A stretch of 64,000 nt of DNA from contig JAUJYZ010001041.1 in the NCBI GenBank assembly GCA_033675265.1, forward strand, positions 62,001-126,000. The letters run 5' to 3'. Of the stretch, positions 34,390 through 47,400 are shown piece by piece; the stretch's first letter is position 1, and every line of letters begins with the position of its first letter. The notes beneath the pieces were generated by a model. It saw only the letters and a list, made by a program, of their open reading frames with translations, had not been told where the DNA came from and made no database searches. This DNA is from Actinostola sp. cb2023. Lineage: Eukaryota; Cnidaria; Anthozoa; Actiniaria; Actinostolidae. A program made the translations under genes and the position numbers.

Positions 34390-35777
34390 TCAGTGAAGAA
34401 TGAATACCGCAAAACAACGCGCACATGATGGGAAACTGACTTGTTCATCCTGCGGGATTTGTGAAAAGAAATGAAATGCACGAAATCTTATTCTCATCAT
34501 CTGTGTCTCAACACGGTCAACTGCACCCCCTCTCACAAAACTGAAGTGCTCATTCGCCGTGCAGAATATAGGCGAATCCTTCTCAAAGACAATGTCTTGA
34601 GCATAATGCGTCTTTGGAGCTGGAAAACGCACCATCTGTCCTTCGAGGAGCAATAGGAGATTGTGCCAAGGGATAATCTGGGCTGACCATCGAAAGTCAT
34701 TTAAAAATATGACTTCACAACCTTCAACTCCAACCCAGGCAAAGCTTGTCGTAGCAGGGTTGCTAAATGTATCATATATCATATTTAATGGATTGAGGAT
34801 AAAGGTTTTCCCGCAATTCGATGGGCCTGTAATTATGATGTTGCGATATTTCCCTCTTCCTTGCTCTAGCAATAAGCGTACAGCTCCTACGAACTCAGGT
34901 CCATCGATGTTGTTTCGCGTAAGTATATTTCTCGCGAGCTCCAACCATTTCTTATTGCAATTGGATACACAGTCTCCTCCAAAGGCAACGTTTAGTCGCT
35001 CTAAACGACTTTGCTGCGACCGAACCACAAGACTTGGTGCTTCGTTCAATTCCCATCCAACTCGGATTGCTTCGTCGACAACCTTTGGACCGCGGTTGGC
35101 TATGAACTGAGCGAGGTCTGTTTTTCCTTTACTTTGTTGTTCTTGGGCCAACGCTAAAAGTTCGAGACGGGACTTGATTCCTTTGCTTACAACTATTTGC
35201 GAAACTTCGTAAACACTCAATTGACGTCTTCTGGCTTTTCCTCGGGCACTTCGTTCTCTTGTGCGACTCCTCGCTCCTCTGCGCCGTGCTTCAGTTGCTC
35301 GCGTGGTTTGGGGAGGTCGAGCATTGGTAAGATCAGGATGGCCTTCTGACTGAATATACTCCGAATCTTCTTTCGTGGTGTAACTCCATGCAGAGTAATA
35401 ATTCTCATGACGATTAGAGAAGTTTACATGCACACCGTGCTTCTCTTGAAGAACACTCCTAACTCTCCTCCACCTGTGCCGCTCAAACAACTTGACGCCC
35501 ATATGATAGTAAAATCCTGACTCTATATGGTTTTCTTTGGCACAACCCATTGTAATATCTGCACATTACAAGTCGAAAATGCATCTTCAACTATGGTGAC
35601 AAAACTCTCCCTGGTTGGGAATATATCGGCATTGACTTGACTGTATGTTATTAAATAAACTCGTCTGACATCGCGATTGCGAAGCAATTCGTTCCCTAGT
35701 TGTTCTTCGCTGTCCATTCGATCATCAAATTTTATAACGTCACTACAGAATTCATTCGACTCTACTGAATCTAACAT
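34390..35777 (-). pseudogene. CRESS-like Rep (HUH + SF3 helicase), one frame break
   Basis: The N-terminal frame (35777-35523) holds HUH motif I VYLITYSQ. The second frame (from 35550) holds a His motif just before GVKL, motif III YYSAWSYTTK, a basic linker, then Walker A GPSNCGKT, Walker B EVIFLNDF and motif C-like SPIFCTA. The two frames overlap by 28 bp and differ by a single-base loss near 35550. That is the same place, between HUH motifs I and II, where the Rep of element 1 is interrupted. The helicase half is fully open and very similar to element 1 (GRGKYRN, FAWVG, NDFRWSAQ, PAPK-HYAQD). Nicking at an origin followed by SF3 unwinding is the expected role. Confidence 0.8.
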
Positions 35778-36087
35778 GATTGTTGTGCAATGTATGTCTT
35801 GTACATTTCATAGTAATTACCATATATGCATTGCTTTTTACAAATTGTTGTGCAATGTTTTTTTTGTTTTTTTACAATAATTAAAGTGTTTTTTTCCTGA
35901 TTTTTTCCGCATTGTATTACTTTTAATAAGTAAACATATACATACGCGTTACTGCTGCAATATTTGTTCGAATTTGTTTGGATAATTAATATGACATTTT
36001 AAATGTGCATTTGCCGTTCGATATTGTGGTCTCTATCTCACACATTCATCCCTCCACACGCTGCATTCCAATCATTCCTGTTATAGA

Positions 36088-36261
36088 CAATCTCCTGCAA
36101 TATAAATGAGACACCTATGATCCCTTCCCCTTCCACAATGTTGATCAGTGATGGTTTGTAATATTTGAGGGGAATTTTGAACCCAAACATCAACTTTGGA
36201 ACGGGGAGGGGGGGTGAGACTTACGATTTCATGGTGGCACATTTTATTTTGCATGGGATTG
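36088..36261 (+). repeat. Terminal repeat 2 of element 2
   Basis: Direct copy of 32096-32268 with one extra G and a C/T change. Same hairpin and same TAATATTTG in the loop. Confidence 0.85.
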
Positions 36262-36514
36262 TAGACGTAGTCACAGGAGGGGAGATGCTGATAGCAGGAA
36301 TTGAGGTTTCGTCATGACACTTCCATACTGTGGAAGATGATGTTTCATCGGTTGGCTCGCCTTCTTTCATTAACTCATCCATATTTGAAGGAGCAGGCAA
36401 AGATGGCGCATTACGCTTCGCCTGGACCTCCAGTTTCATCTGTGTGCGGCAACTTCTGCACATTGCTAAATATATAAACACAACATAAGAAAGCCATGAT
36501 TAGCAAGGCCAATA

Positions 36515-37400
36515 TAATGCACTAGTCAATTCCAAGAGTGCCCATCTCCCCCGGGCATACCCCGGAGCATTTGACTTTTTGGAAAAAATTGGTCAAATTC
36601 CCCTAATAACGTCTGGACCAATAACGTGGTCAAATGCCCCACCATTCGGGCTTCACTTACAGTGAAATACCCGTCCCTCCGGCCTGGCAAATCTCGGCAT
36701 TGCACTCAAAAGTACTAATTTTAAACTGAACCAACACAGGTCGACATTCTTTTATTTATAATGCCCAACAAAACAGTATTAAAACACATATTTATATAAA
36801 ATATATTAAAGCGCATCTTTTTTTTCTCTCTGCCTAGTAGCTTTTGCTTTTTCAGCTAACGACAATATTCAAAATGGTAGATACTTCATATATGGTAATC
36901 ATTTTTGTGTTCATCATATAGTCATTGTGATCATTATATAGTCATTGTAATCATTTTGTACTTTATCTATTGCTGTAGTTCCTGCAGTCGCTGTAGTCGC
37001 TGCAGTCGCTGTAGTTCTTGAAGTCGCTGTTGTTGCTGTAGTTCCTGTAGTCGCTGTAGTTCCTGCAGTTGCTGTAGTCACTGTAGTTCCTGTAGTTGCT
37101 GTAGTTCCTGTAGTCGCTGTAGTTCCTGTAGTCGCTGTAGTCGCTGTAGTTTCTGTAGTCGCTGTAGTTTCTGTAGTTCTTGTTGTCGCTGTAGTTGCTG
37201 TAGTTGCTGTAGTTGCTGTAGTTCTTGTAGTCGCTGTAGTTGCTGTAGTCGCTGTAGTTCCTGTAGTTGCTGTAGTTCATGTTCTTCATTTTGTAGTTAA
37301 TTGCTGTAGCTGTAGAGGTTCGACTGTAATCATACTATAGATCCAGTTATATAATTACGACGTGTAATACTCATAAATATCACACAAGGAGCATTTTTAT
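36515..37400 (-). repeat. Dispersed repeat R2, copy A, with AGC-GAC/AGC-AAC minisatellite
   Basis: Minisatellite at about 36976-37285 of 9- and 18-bp units (GTAGTCGCT, GTAGTTCCT, GTAGTTGCT). Flanks on both sides match 51455-52270 in reverse complement (for example CACTAGTCAATTCCAAGAGT at 36520 and the ATCCAGTTATATAATTACGA region near 37340). The open frame of Asn-Tyr-Ser repeats is produced by the units being a multiple of three. Confidence 0.8.
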
Positions 37401-38900
37401 TTTTACACAATTTCAAAGAGTATCATGTAATTTTGATCTCTAGGCAAAACTATGAATATGCAATCACCTATACTGATAATTTTCAAAAACCAGAAAAAAA
37501 GTATATACAAATATAACAATGGCTTGACATAATGCAACGGCATGCTTCATTCATAGTGTTAGAAATAACTTGACCTGAACTTACAGCAAAGTCCACAAGA
37601 TAATACGTCAGTGGTGACTACCATTGTTTGAAAATTTGAACTGCATGAATGAAGTTAACAAAAGCCCCTATGTTATAATGACCACAACAATTCAAATATC
37701 ACCCTCATCCCATAATATGACTCTCTTTCCAGATTCAACACGGTTCATCAACCCTTTTCTGTAGGTTAATGCGGGATTACTGCATAAAAAAAACTGAAAC
37801 AAAGAAATGATTACACTGAAATCAAAATAAAAGTAATATCACTATTCCATGATTGCATTATTTTATATATAGCTAATTGCATAATCGTTGTCCGAAAATC
37901 ATAAATCATAGAAGCTGAGACCGCAAGAATGGATGGGAAATCAGTTCATGAGCCACATTACATACAGTTGTATTCAATGTTCTCATAGTTTTGAAGGTAT
38001 ATGAGCTATTTAACTAAGATCCTACATGTCTGGATAAAAAGGTCGAAGATTTGACGGTGTTATTTGAGCGTTTTAATTTCCCATAATTCCTTTTGGTCAT
38101 AGCTTTCCTGATTTTCGACCCAACAACGATTATGCAATTAGCTATATCAAAAATAAATCTAAAATCAATGAGATTGTGCGGGCTATCATTAAAATGCCGT
38201 AATGGCAACTTCGCAATTGGTTTTCTGATTGAGCAGGGAAGATTTGTGATTTTGAAAACGAACTCTAAATTGTTTGCAAGTGGTGCGGCCAATGTACTGA
38301 AGTTTGCATTTGGCACAATAAATAGTATAAAGTAACATTGCTAGAAGTGCAACATGCAAACAGATTCTTGGAAGTTTTAAATATTATTGCCAGCACGCAC
38401 TCAACAAAGAATTTTGATATTACGCTCATAACTTTATCTGTTATTATTCTATATAGGATGATGTGACTTGGTCATCCCAGATTTATATATGCTAGTTTCC
38501 CTTTACGACCTGTTACATTATCGGCCTTTATTTACTATAAAAAAAACGTTGACAACGGGCGAATCAAAACAAATTAAGCTGAGGGTCTAATTACGTTAGT
38601 AACATGTGAAATTTATTCATTCGACCTCAAGCTTGGAATCACGCTTTGTGTGTCGAACGAGATATTGTGGAGGTTAGTAGATAGTGTTTACCAAATTCCC
38701 TGACATTTCGACAAAAAATTAGGCCATCTCATTTTGCATGTCACTTGAATTTGCTGCACCACAATATTCTTGTTTAGTACAAGACGTTCATGAAGAATAT
38801 GGCTGCAAATCGAAACCCCCAGGATCCTTCAGGGTTGTTTGCATCTTTCATCCATTTCGGGGGACTAACATAATTGAAATAGGTGTATACCGCCGGTACA
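37401..38900. other. No gene recognised
   Basis: Two overlapping open frames at 38014-38335 are mutual shadows without a known domain. AT-rich otherwise. Confidence 0.4.
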
Positions 38901-38959
38901 CGTATATTCTCGAGGTAACATGCATGGTTGGTACTATTTTCTTTTTTTATTACCATTTT

Positions 38960-39035
38960 TATCTTGTATATATTTCGTTACCAGATGAAGGCTGATCATG
39001 AACAGCCGAAACTCGTCCGAAACGTCGTTTATATA
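38960..39035 (+). other. Penelope-like terminal motif, hammerhead-like core
   Basis: Reads CCAGATGAAGGCTG, loop, CAGCCGAAAC, then GAAACGTCG. A GGCTG/CAGCC stem between a CUGANGA-like and a GAAA box is the arrangement of the hammerhead core found in Penelope-like elements, but one core base is wrong (A for U) and stems I and III are not convincing. Confidence 0.3.
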
Positions 39036-39077
39036 TAAATATAAAGGTAAATGATGGATAAAGGTAATAAACAGTAC

Positions 39078-39601
39078 CTGTTTAAATGTTTTCTTTCTTG
39101 GCCGTTTGTTAGGAATCTCGTCTTTCGGTGTTAGGGCGTCTTTCAAAGCATCAACTATATTTCCTGTGTTATAATAAATTATATTTTTATATAACAATTA
39201 GTCTACAAGTTCGAAGTTTCTATGAGGCATTATAATTCAACAATAAATTTTCCTTCACTCTCATTGGTCAAAAGTTGATCACGTGATGCAACTCCAAATA
39301 ATCAATCAAGAGGGCAATCAGCAAAGCACGTTTCGAGCGCTATAAAGTATACTGCCTTACTAGTGGGATTGATTTTAATATAAACAATCTCAGTCGTATA
39401 TATATACTTACTTTTTCTCCTATGTGTTTTGTTATCAGTATCCTTGGAATTTCCACTTGTGTGTGTGCCTATAGCGAACAGAGAAAATGGTGAACTGACT
39501 CTTGTTTTTAGTACAACCTTGTAGCGAATCAGAATCACACAATCAAATCCGTTATGTCTCCAACTCGTCTCACAATGCATTTTATATGGCGTGCGTGACA
39601 C
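39078..39601 (-). CDS. Two exon-like fragments of an unknown minus-strand gene
   Basis: A segment ending THRRK before a GTAAGT donor near 39411, and a second from an AG near 39160 reading NIVDALKDALTPKDEIPNKR and ending TFKQ before GTACTG near 39078. The coding stretch is basic and lies just downstream of the tandem exon array on the same strand. No family recognised. Confidence 0.35.
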
Positions 39602-39916
39602 AATTCAAAGTTATGGAAAGTGTACCCGACCAGACAACAACTCATGAAAGTATTGAGAAATTAGACTGAAATGTTGCAAGACAAGTACTAGTCGCATGTA
39701 TCGAAAGCTTTGATGACACTAAAGTTTTCTTCAGTGAGTAATAAATGCAACTTCCCTATCCCAATAACAAGTTCATATGTCCCATTTCGACGAGTTTAAG
39801 TTGGAGGTCATCTAATGTAAGTTCATGCGCTTTTCTTAGTGCATATGTACATGTTCATCCATACGGGTGCCGCCCCTACTAATTAAATAAAAATATAGTA
39901 ACAAAATCGTTACCCG

Positions 39917-40461
39917 TCATGTTGCCTTTATTTTCCTGCACTCGTGTTGTGCCTCATCGATTAGCGTTCCTGCGTAGCTAACATGCACCTGTATCAGAAA
40001 GAAAGATTAACTAGTTAATGAAATATACAAATATAGAATTGATCTTAATGCTTTTTGCAGACAGGAAAAATGGTAATTATGGAAGAGTAGACTATGCATG
40101 AGTGTTCCCAACAAAATATTGTAGATCTTTCTGACAATTAGGCAAGGAGCCAATGACGTAAGTAATACCCATCCTTTTTGGATCAATTTATGAAGGTTGT
40201 ATAATTATTACCTTAAAATAAACAGTACCTCATTTGAAAGAACAAAGACGTTTTCTTTCGCGATGTCAGACTCAGTTCTTCCAATAACTGTCGTCCCTAT
40301 TCTCGAAACGTAGTTTTCACTTTCCAAAAATCTGTTAATCTTCTCAACAAGAACTGTCTTGAGAGCACAGTAATCCTTCGCAGCCTTGTTTCTGTAAATC
40401 GTTGCTCGAGTGTCGAACGAATTCATCTCTTTTGGGATTTGCTGGTACAAAAGCTGTATAT
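39917..40461 (-). CDS. Tandem exon pair, unit 1 (unknown protein C-terminus)
   Basis: Exon a (40461-40229) lies between CCCTAG and GAG|GTACTG and encodes about 77 residues (LLYQQIPKEMNSFDTRATIY ... SDIAKENVFVLSNE). Exon b (39988-39917) follows in phase 0 after GATACAG, encodes VHVSYAGTLIDEAQHECRKI then KAT, and stops at TGA. The pair is the 3' end of a gene whose upstream exons I cannot find. No domain is recognised; the segment is charged and probably helical. Confidence 0.55.
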
Positions 40462-40781
40462 CTAGGGTAAAAAGAACAATAAAATTCGATCAAACACACA
40501 ACAACTCATGAAAGTATTGAGAAATTAGACTGAAATGTTTGCAAGACAAGTACTAGTCGCATGTATCGAAAGCTTTGATGACACTAAAGTTTTCTTCAGT
40601 GAGTAATAAATGCAACTTCCCTATCCCAATAACAAGTTCATATGTCCCATTTCGACGAGTTTAAGTTGGAGGTCATCTAATGTAAGTTCATGCGCTTTTC
40701 TTAGTGCATATGTACATGTTCATCCATACGGGTGCCGCCCCTACTAATTAAATAAAAATATAGTAACAAAATCGTTACCCG

Positions 40782-41326
40782 TCATGTTGCCTTTATTTTC
40801 CTGCACTCGTGTTGTGCCTCATCGATTAGCGTTCCTGCGTAGCTAACATGCACCTGTATCAGAAAGAAAGATTAACTAGTTAATGAAATATACAAATATA
40901 GAATTGATCTTAATGCTTTTTGCAGACAGGAAAAATGGTAATTATGGAAGAGTAGACTATGCATGAGTGTTCCCAACAAAATATTGTAGATCTTTCTGAC
41001 AATTAGGCAAGGAGCCAATGACGTAAGTAATACCCATCCTTTTTGGATCAATTTATGAAGGTTGTATAATTATTACCTTAAAATAAACAGTACCTCATTT
41101 GAAAGAACAAAGACGTTTTCTTTCGCGATGTCAGACTCAGTTCTTCCAATAACTGTCGTCCCTATTCTCGAAACGTAGTTTTCACTTTCCAAAAATGTGT
41201 TAATCTTCTCAACAAGAACTGTCTTGAGAGCACAGTAATCCTTCGCAGCCTTGTTTCTGTAAATCGTTGCTCGAGTGTCGAACGAATTCATCTCTTTTGG
41301 GATTTGCTGGTACAAAAGCTGTATAT
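40782..41326 (-). CDS. Tandem exon pair, unit 2
   Basis: Copy of unit 1: exon a 41326-41094, exon b 40853-40782. One Arg/Thr change in exon a (INTF for INRF). Splice sites kept. Confidence 0.5.
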
Positions 41327-41645
41327 CTAGGGTAAAAAGAACAATAAAATTCGATCAAACACACAACAACTCATGAAAGTATTGAGAAATTAGACTGAAA
41401 TGTTGCAAGACAAGTACTAGTCGCATGTATCGAAAGCTTTGATGACACTAAAGTTTTCTTCAGTGAGTAATAAATGCAACTTCCCTATCCCAATAACAAG
41501 TTCATATGTCCCATTTCGACGAGTTTAAGTTGGAGGTCATCTAATGTAAGTTCATGCGCTTTTCTTAGTGCATATGTACATGTTCATCCATACGGGTGCC
41601 GCCCCTACTAATTAAATAAAAATATAGTAACAAAATCGTTACCCA

Positions 41646-42190
41646 TCATGTTGCCTTTAATTTCCTGCACTCGTGTTGTGCCTCATCGATTAGCGTTCCT
41701 GCGTAGGTAACATGCACCTGTATCAGAAAGAAAGATTAACTAGTTAATGAAATATACAAATATAGAATTGATCTTAATGCTTTTTGCAGACAGGAAAAAT
41801 GGTAATTATGGAAGAGTAGACTATGCATGAGTGTTCCCAACAAAATATTGTAGATCTTTCTGACAATTAGGCAAGGAGCCAATGACTTAAGTAATACCCA
41901 TCCTTTTTGGATCAATTTATGAAGGTTTTATAATTATTACCTTAAAATAAACAGTACCTCATTTGAAAGAACAAAGACGTTTTCTTTCGCGATGTCAGAC
42001 TCAGTTCTTCCAATAACTGTCGTCCCTATTCTCGAAACGTAGTTTTCACTTTCCAAAAAGGTGTTAATCTTCTCAACAAGAACTGTCTTGAGAGCACAGT
42101 AATCCTTCGCAGCCTTGTTTCTGTAAATCGTTGTTCGAGTGTCGAACGAATTCATCTCTTTTGGGATTTGCTGGTACAAAAGCTGTATAT
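41646..42190 (-). CDS. Tandem exon pair, unit 3
   Basis: Exon a 42190-41958, exon b 41717-41646. Exon a has TRTTIY for TRATIY; exon b has a Ser to Thr change. Splice sites and stop kept. Confidence 0.5.
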
Positions 42191-42509
42191 CTAGGGTAAA
42201 AAGAACAATAAAATTCGATCAAACACACAACAACTCATGAAAGTATTGAAAAATTAGACTGAAATGTTGCAAGACAAGTACTAGTCGCATGTATCGAAAG
42301 CTTTGATGACACTAAAGTTTTCTTCAGTGATTAATAAATGCAACTTCCCTATCCCAATAACAAGTTCATATGTCCCATTTCGATGAGTTTAAGCTGGAGA
42401 TCATCTAATGTAAGTTCATGCGCTTTTCTTAGTGCATATGTACATGTTCATCCATACGGGTGCCGCCCCTACTAATTAAATAAAAATATAGTAACAAAAT
42501 CGTTACCCG

Positions 42510-44382
42510 TCATGTTGCCTTTATTTTCCTGCACTCGTGTTGTGCCTCATCGATTAGCGTTCCTGCGTAGCTAACATGCACCTGTATCAGAAAGAAAGAT
42601 TAACTAGTTAATGAAATATACAAATATAGAATTGATCTTAAGGAGGCTGGAAAGGGTATTTCAGAATAACTATGCACTCATTGACAAACTCCTATAACTG
42701 TAAATTGCTTTAGACAAGATATTGATTCAATATGCTATTTTGAAGCTGGACAAATAAAGATTCGAAAATTGATGACAATATGACGTTTGATGTTGTCATG
42801 GCAACTACATAGCACTTCCAATTAGACCCTAAATTCTCATTTAAAAATTTATAACTCGATTTCCATTCGGTGAATTTTTTTTTTAGCTTGCAAATTTTGA
42901 GTTTCACCCTTGATCTTTCTTTTGAGAGAAAACGAAAAAATTCTGTATTTCGAAATTCATAATATATCGCAAAAACCTATTTTGTTAGTTATAAAAAGCT
43001 TCTCATTACAGAATTTGTTTCTATTTCGCCTATACAATTTTGAACCTAAGTAGAAAAAAAAGTCAAAAAATTAAAACATTTTACCGAACAGTTTTTGAGT
43101 TATTGGCATAAGAATTTCTTGTACACGTCAGATGGGTCTTGTAAAACTAGAAGAACTGCGCATGCGTCAAGTTTACCATTCGAGAACGGCCTTCGAGAAC
43201 ACCAGAACAATGTTTGTTGAACGATGCGAAGAAATTGGAGTTTTGAGTTCTTTAAATAGCGTTTCGTCGGATAATAATGAATGGCTTTCAAGTGAGGATA
43301 GATTACTGTGTTTCGAAGTGGTAAATTATAGAAGCAATGATGCGTGAAGTCTTGGAAATTCTTGCTGTTGGTCGAGATGTCGTTGGGGACGTTGATGGCG
43401 GCAAAGCGAGTACTGCATACAGTCCTCTTTTCCCGTACTGCTGGTATACACGATTCAAGTGCTGATAGGAAATTCCTTGGATCGTCATCTTCTTAATGAT
43501 TCCTAGTTTAACTGGACCCTGATCGTTAAAATGGTCGTAAAGATTTCCTTGATACGAACGCACAAGGTCGTTGCTTTGGTCGAGTAGCTTTATGTCTCTA
43601 AAGGCATCCTCAGCTGAAATGCTGTTACATTCATTAACAAGGAGTTCCCGACTGAGTTGGAGAGGTGAACTGCATGACAAAAACAGTTTACACAGTGCTT
43701 TTGAATCCTCGAGGGCAGTGCATCAAATTCTTCGTTCATCAAAGTGTCGAACAAAGTTGATAGGTTTTCTTTACTGGGCATCTCTACATTTGGCGGAGGA
43801 TGTTTTTTGAGGTAGCGAACGATTGAGCGGCTGTCAGCAAAGTACACATTCATGTCTTGGAGTTGATCAACAAAGGATTTACCTGCAGTACGAAGGAGAA
43901 CAGGAGTGTCAAAGAGTTCAGAATTGTGTCCAAGTAGAACAGTTACAGGCTTTGGATTGAGAGCTTGATCAAGTGGTGCTATGAAGTGGAGTAGTTCTTC
44001 CAGGCAGACTTCTAATGATACGGTAGGTAATTCAGTGTTATTCTTGTACAATAGTCTTCTTCCATTTTCTTTAACTACGTGTAAATTATTTACTATCTGA
44101 GCACTGTCACTGACTTCACCTTTGGGGACGAGGTATTTAGATAAACAATGTCCATCTTCCTTGATTGCAGCTAATTGACAGATTTCTGCCGAACGACCCA
44201 AGGATGTCGTTTCAAGATCAAAACAGATGAAATGATAATTTAAATTAGAACTGTAGTGAATGAAGTTGGTTCTTGTTTGGACGGATTTGGCGAGGAGGAA
44301 GTAGTTTTTCAAATTCTTTGAGTTCAGAACTTGATATAGTGTCCAGGTTTATGCCATCAAGTACTTTTAACTTATTGATAAC

Positions 44383-44425
<43 letters not shown>

Positions 44426-47400
44426 GACAATGTAACATCTAAGTTAAGACCAATATCTGTCTCATAGCTCCTCCCTTCCTTTTTTTCTTTCAAAACATTT
44501 CTTGAAATTTTCTTGGATGTTAGTTCTTTTCTTCTGTGCTTGAATTTACGTGTGGATTTTCTAATGACATCCAAAGAAGATTTTTTATCTTGTGATTCAC
44601 CATGGCTTTCACATTGTAATCCAGGCTGGATATTGATGGATTCTAGTGTCTTACTTACATAGGAGTGCCCAATGTTCTTTTGTGCAACACCACAAGCTAA
44701 CCGGAAGTCGCTACTCTCACTACCACCATAGTACCTAAAATAATAATAATAATAATGATTATTGATTTATTTTTACATAATCATAGATAGATAGATAGAA
44801 ACTTTATTTATAGAGGGTAACACTAAATAATAGTTTATCTTATATATTTGAATATTTTCTAGTTTTATTACCTTATTTTCAAATTTTTTGATCCAATTGT
44901 ATTGTTCAGTGATTCATTCCTTTGAGAATTTTCTGCTGGTGCAATCTTTTTCACTGCTATGTCTGTGGCGTACTCCTGAAAGAGACTAGTGAGTGCCATC
45001 CTTAATGACTCTCCGTACATATCTTTGCCATATGGTAATTCCCCATGTCTATAAGTTGTTACATTTGTTAATGCTCGACACCAACTAGGATTGCATAGAT
45101 GGTGATCACCAAAAGCGTGAGGAACTATAGATATTAATCCTTTCTGAAGTCCTTCTGCATTGTTTTTATTTTGAGAAATGCAGTAGTTAAAACACTTTGT
45201 GAGGTAGTTGATGACTTTAGATGACAGTGGTGTTGCACCAGGGAATTTTTTTCTTTGACTTAAATTGTAAAGCCTGGTGCCTAAGGACCTTTTAGTGTGA
45301 TATTGGTCAGACCATTTGTTGATGCCATAGGGAACATTCTGCGACAGGTGCAACAGAGTTGTACTGTCATCATCTCCAACATATGTTGAGTACTTTACTT
45401 TGCCATCCTTGACTGAATTTGTGAACAGCTCACAAGCAACACTTGATTCCATCATTTTTGAAGAGCCTTCATGATTGGCTCGGCAGTCATGTGATCTGGG
45501 CTCTTTTCCATATTTCTTTGCAGCTTCGCATACCCGACAAGTCTTACATCTAGTACTGAATGCCAAGACCTTACCAGTTATGAGTCCCATGGCAGCACCA
45601 TGACCTGTGTTAGAATTGTGGCCTTTACCCCTCTTTTGCCAACCCATGTCATATGATACATTGATATCAACAATATCATTTTCATCATGCTTGTGACCTA
45701 CATTTTGTTTAAGATAATGATTTTTTTCTTTTTCTGTGTTTTCTTTGCAGCTCCTTTTTGCAAGCTCTTCAACAGCTCTACCAACTTCTGTCTCTCTTGT
45801 TTTGAATGTGGTATGATTTACTGGTGGTACATTCATGGTGGATAATAATGTGCTCAGATGTGTATGGCCAATTCCAGCATCCAACGAACCAAGCACTACC
45901 CTACTGTTGATATCATATGCTTGAGGCCCCCTTTTACCACTTTTATGCTTTTCTGATGTTGTTACTTTATTGTTGCTGCTACAATACTGGCATTGAACTG
46001 TGAACTCACTGGCAAGACCAACTCTCTTTTCATCAATTATATTTGTAAGTGACAATGGACCTGTAAAATTATGACGTGAAATTATGATCTATACATTTGT
46101 ACATGATGCACATGTACTCAGGAACTATATTTATATCACATAATGTAAATGGCATCATTATAAGGAAGTCAACTTTGTTGGAACACTATTTTGTCACTTT
46201 CAAAAACAGAACTTTGAATGATACAAAATAACTGAGTTCATGATTTATTGACCTGCTGTTCATATGCTTCATCAGGTTAAGGTCAGTGTATGGTGTGCCC
46301 ATATGAGTTATGTATTTGATTTCTGGAATAAAATTTTATTTTTCAGAGTCTATTATGTTTGTTTTAATGAATGACACATGAAGTCTCACATTTTTGGACA
46401 GCTCGTGCCCATCATTTACCATTGATCTTGTTTTCTTTCGTGGTACATGTTCCGCTATTTCTTCGCTAAACTCCAGTCTACGTTTGCACGACAGCATCTT
46501 CTTAGCTTTATTTTTATGTAAATTTGTGATGTTTTGTTTTGGATACTGACTTGCAAAGCGTCCATTTTCCGATCGGCAGATGTTTTTAGGATCAACAGAG
46601 GAGTCAGAGAATTCCATTTCTAAACTGCTCAAGCAATATAAAGTAGTTTTACAACACCTGATTTCTGACGCGTACAATAAGCTTAGATATATTTTTTCAC
46701 GAAATGATGTTTTACTTACGTCATGTATTTACGCGTGTGCAGCGCCGATATGATTGCAAAAGAAAGACTTACAGAATACATCGTACACTGTTTGAGAAGC
46801 TTGCAAAAAGAGACAAACATAGAGAGATGTATAAACAGTATTTATTTTATTATATCACGGAGAATAATGTTGTTTACATTGATTTGGTGCAATCGTCTCG
46901 AATTACCAGAAACGACCAATAATTTACGCTGATCTATCAAGCTGTGGCCTTTTCGAAGTAAAAATGACCATGATAAATGTATTTGTGAGAATATTTGTTT
47001 AGTAAATGGTCATTATCACTTGTTTTACTCAAAGTTTAGTAGATTTTCTTCTGACTCGGGAAGCGCTGCCATTTTGTTTTCATTTTGTTGAAATATTTTC
47101 GTCACCATTCTCCGCGCGGTCAGAAAACCCTTTCCAGCCTCCTTAATGCTTTTTGCAGACAGGAAAAATGGTAATTATGGAATACTAGACTATACATGAG
47201 TGTTCCCAACAAAATATTGTAGATCTTTCTGACAATTAGGCAAGGAGCCAATGACTTAAGTAATACCCATCCTTTTTGGATCAATTTATGAAGGTTTTAT
47301 AATTATTACCTTAAAATAAACAGTACCTCATTTGAAAGAACAAAGACGTTTTCTTTCGCGATGTCAGACTCAGTTCTTCCAATAACTGTCGTCCCTATTC

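Larger units (their letters stand above)
32096..36261. mobile_element. Rep + DD34E transposase composite element 2 (TA-flanked)
   Basis: Direct terminal repeats at 32096-32268 (173 bp) and 36088-36261 (174 bp) enclose a plus-strand transposase gene and a minus-strand Rep-like gene with facing 3' ends. TA lies outside only (32094-32095, 36262-36263); inner junctions read GGGATTG|TCT and AGA|CAATCTCC. Removing the element plus one TA restores an open minus-strand exon (36465 to 32077 ending GAG|GT), confirming the edges. Relative to element 1 the order is mirrored, and terminal repeat and protein sequences are clearly diverged. Confidence 0.9.
32077..36465 (-). pseudogene. Host-like exon split by element 2
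   Basis: The minus-strand exon starts after AG at 36465 (MCRSCRTQMKLEVQAKRN...), runs to the TA at 36262 and continues at 32095 to a donor GAG|GTACAT at 32077. It encodes about 75 residues: a CxxC pair, then a Ser/Thr/Glu-rich stretch. I do not recognise the family, and flanking exons were not found. Confidence 0.5.

Noticed and set aside
36963..37289. Open frame of Asn-Tyr-Ser repeats as a real structural protein
   Set aside because: The frame follows from 9-bp repeat units; no signal peptide, splice context or other conserved sequence.
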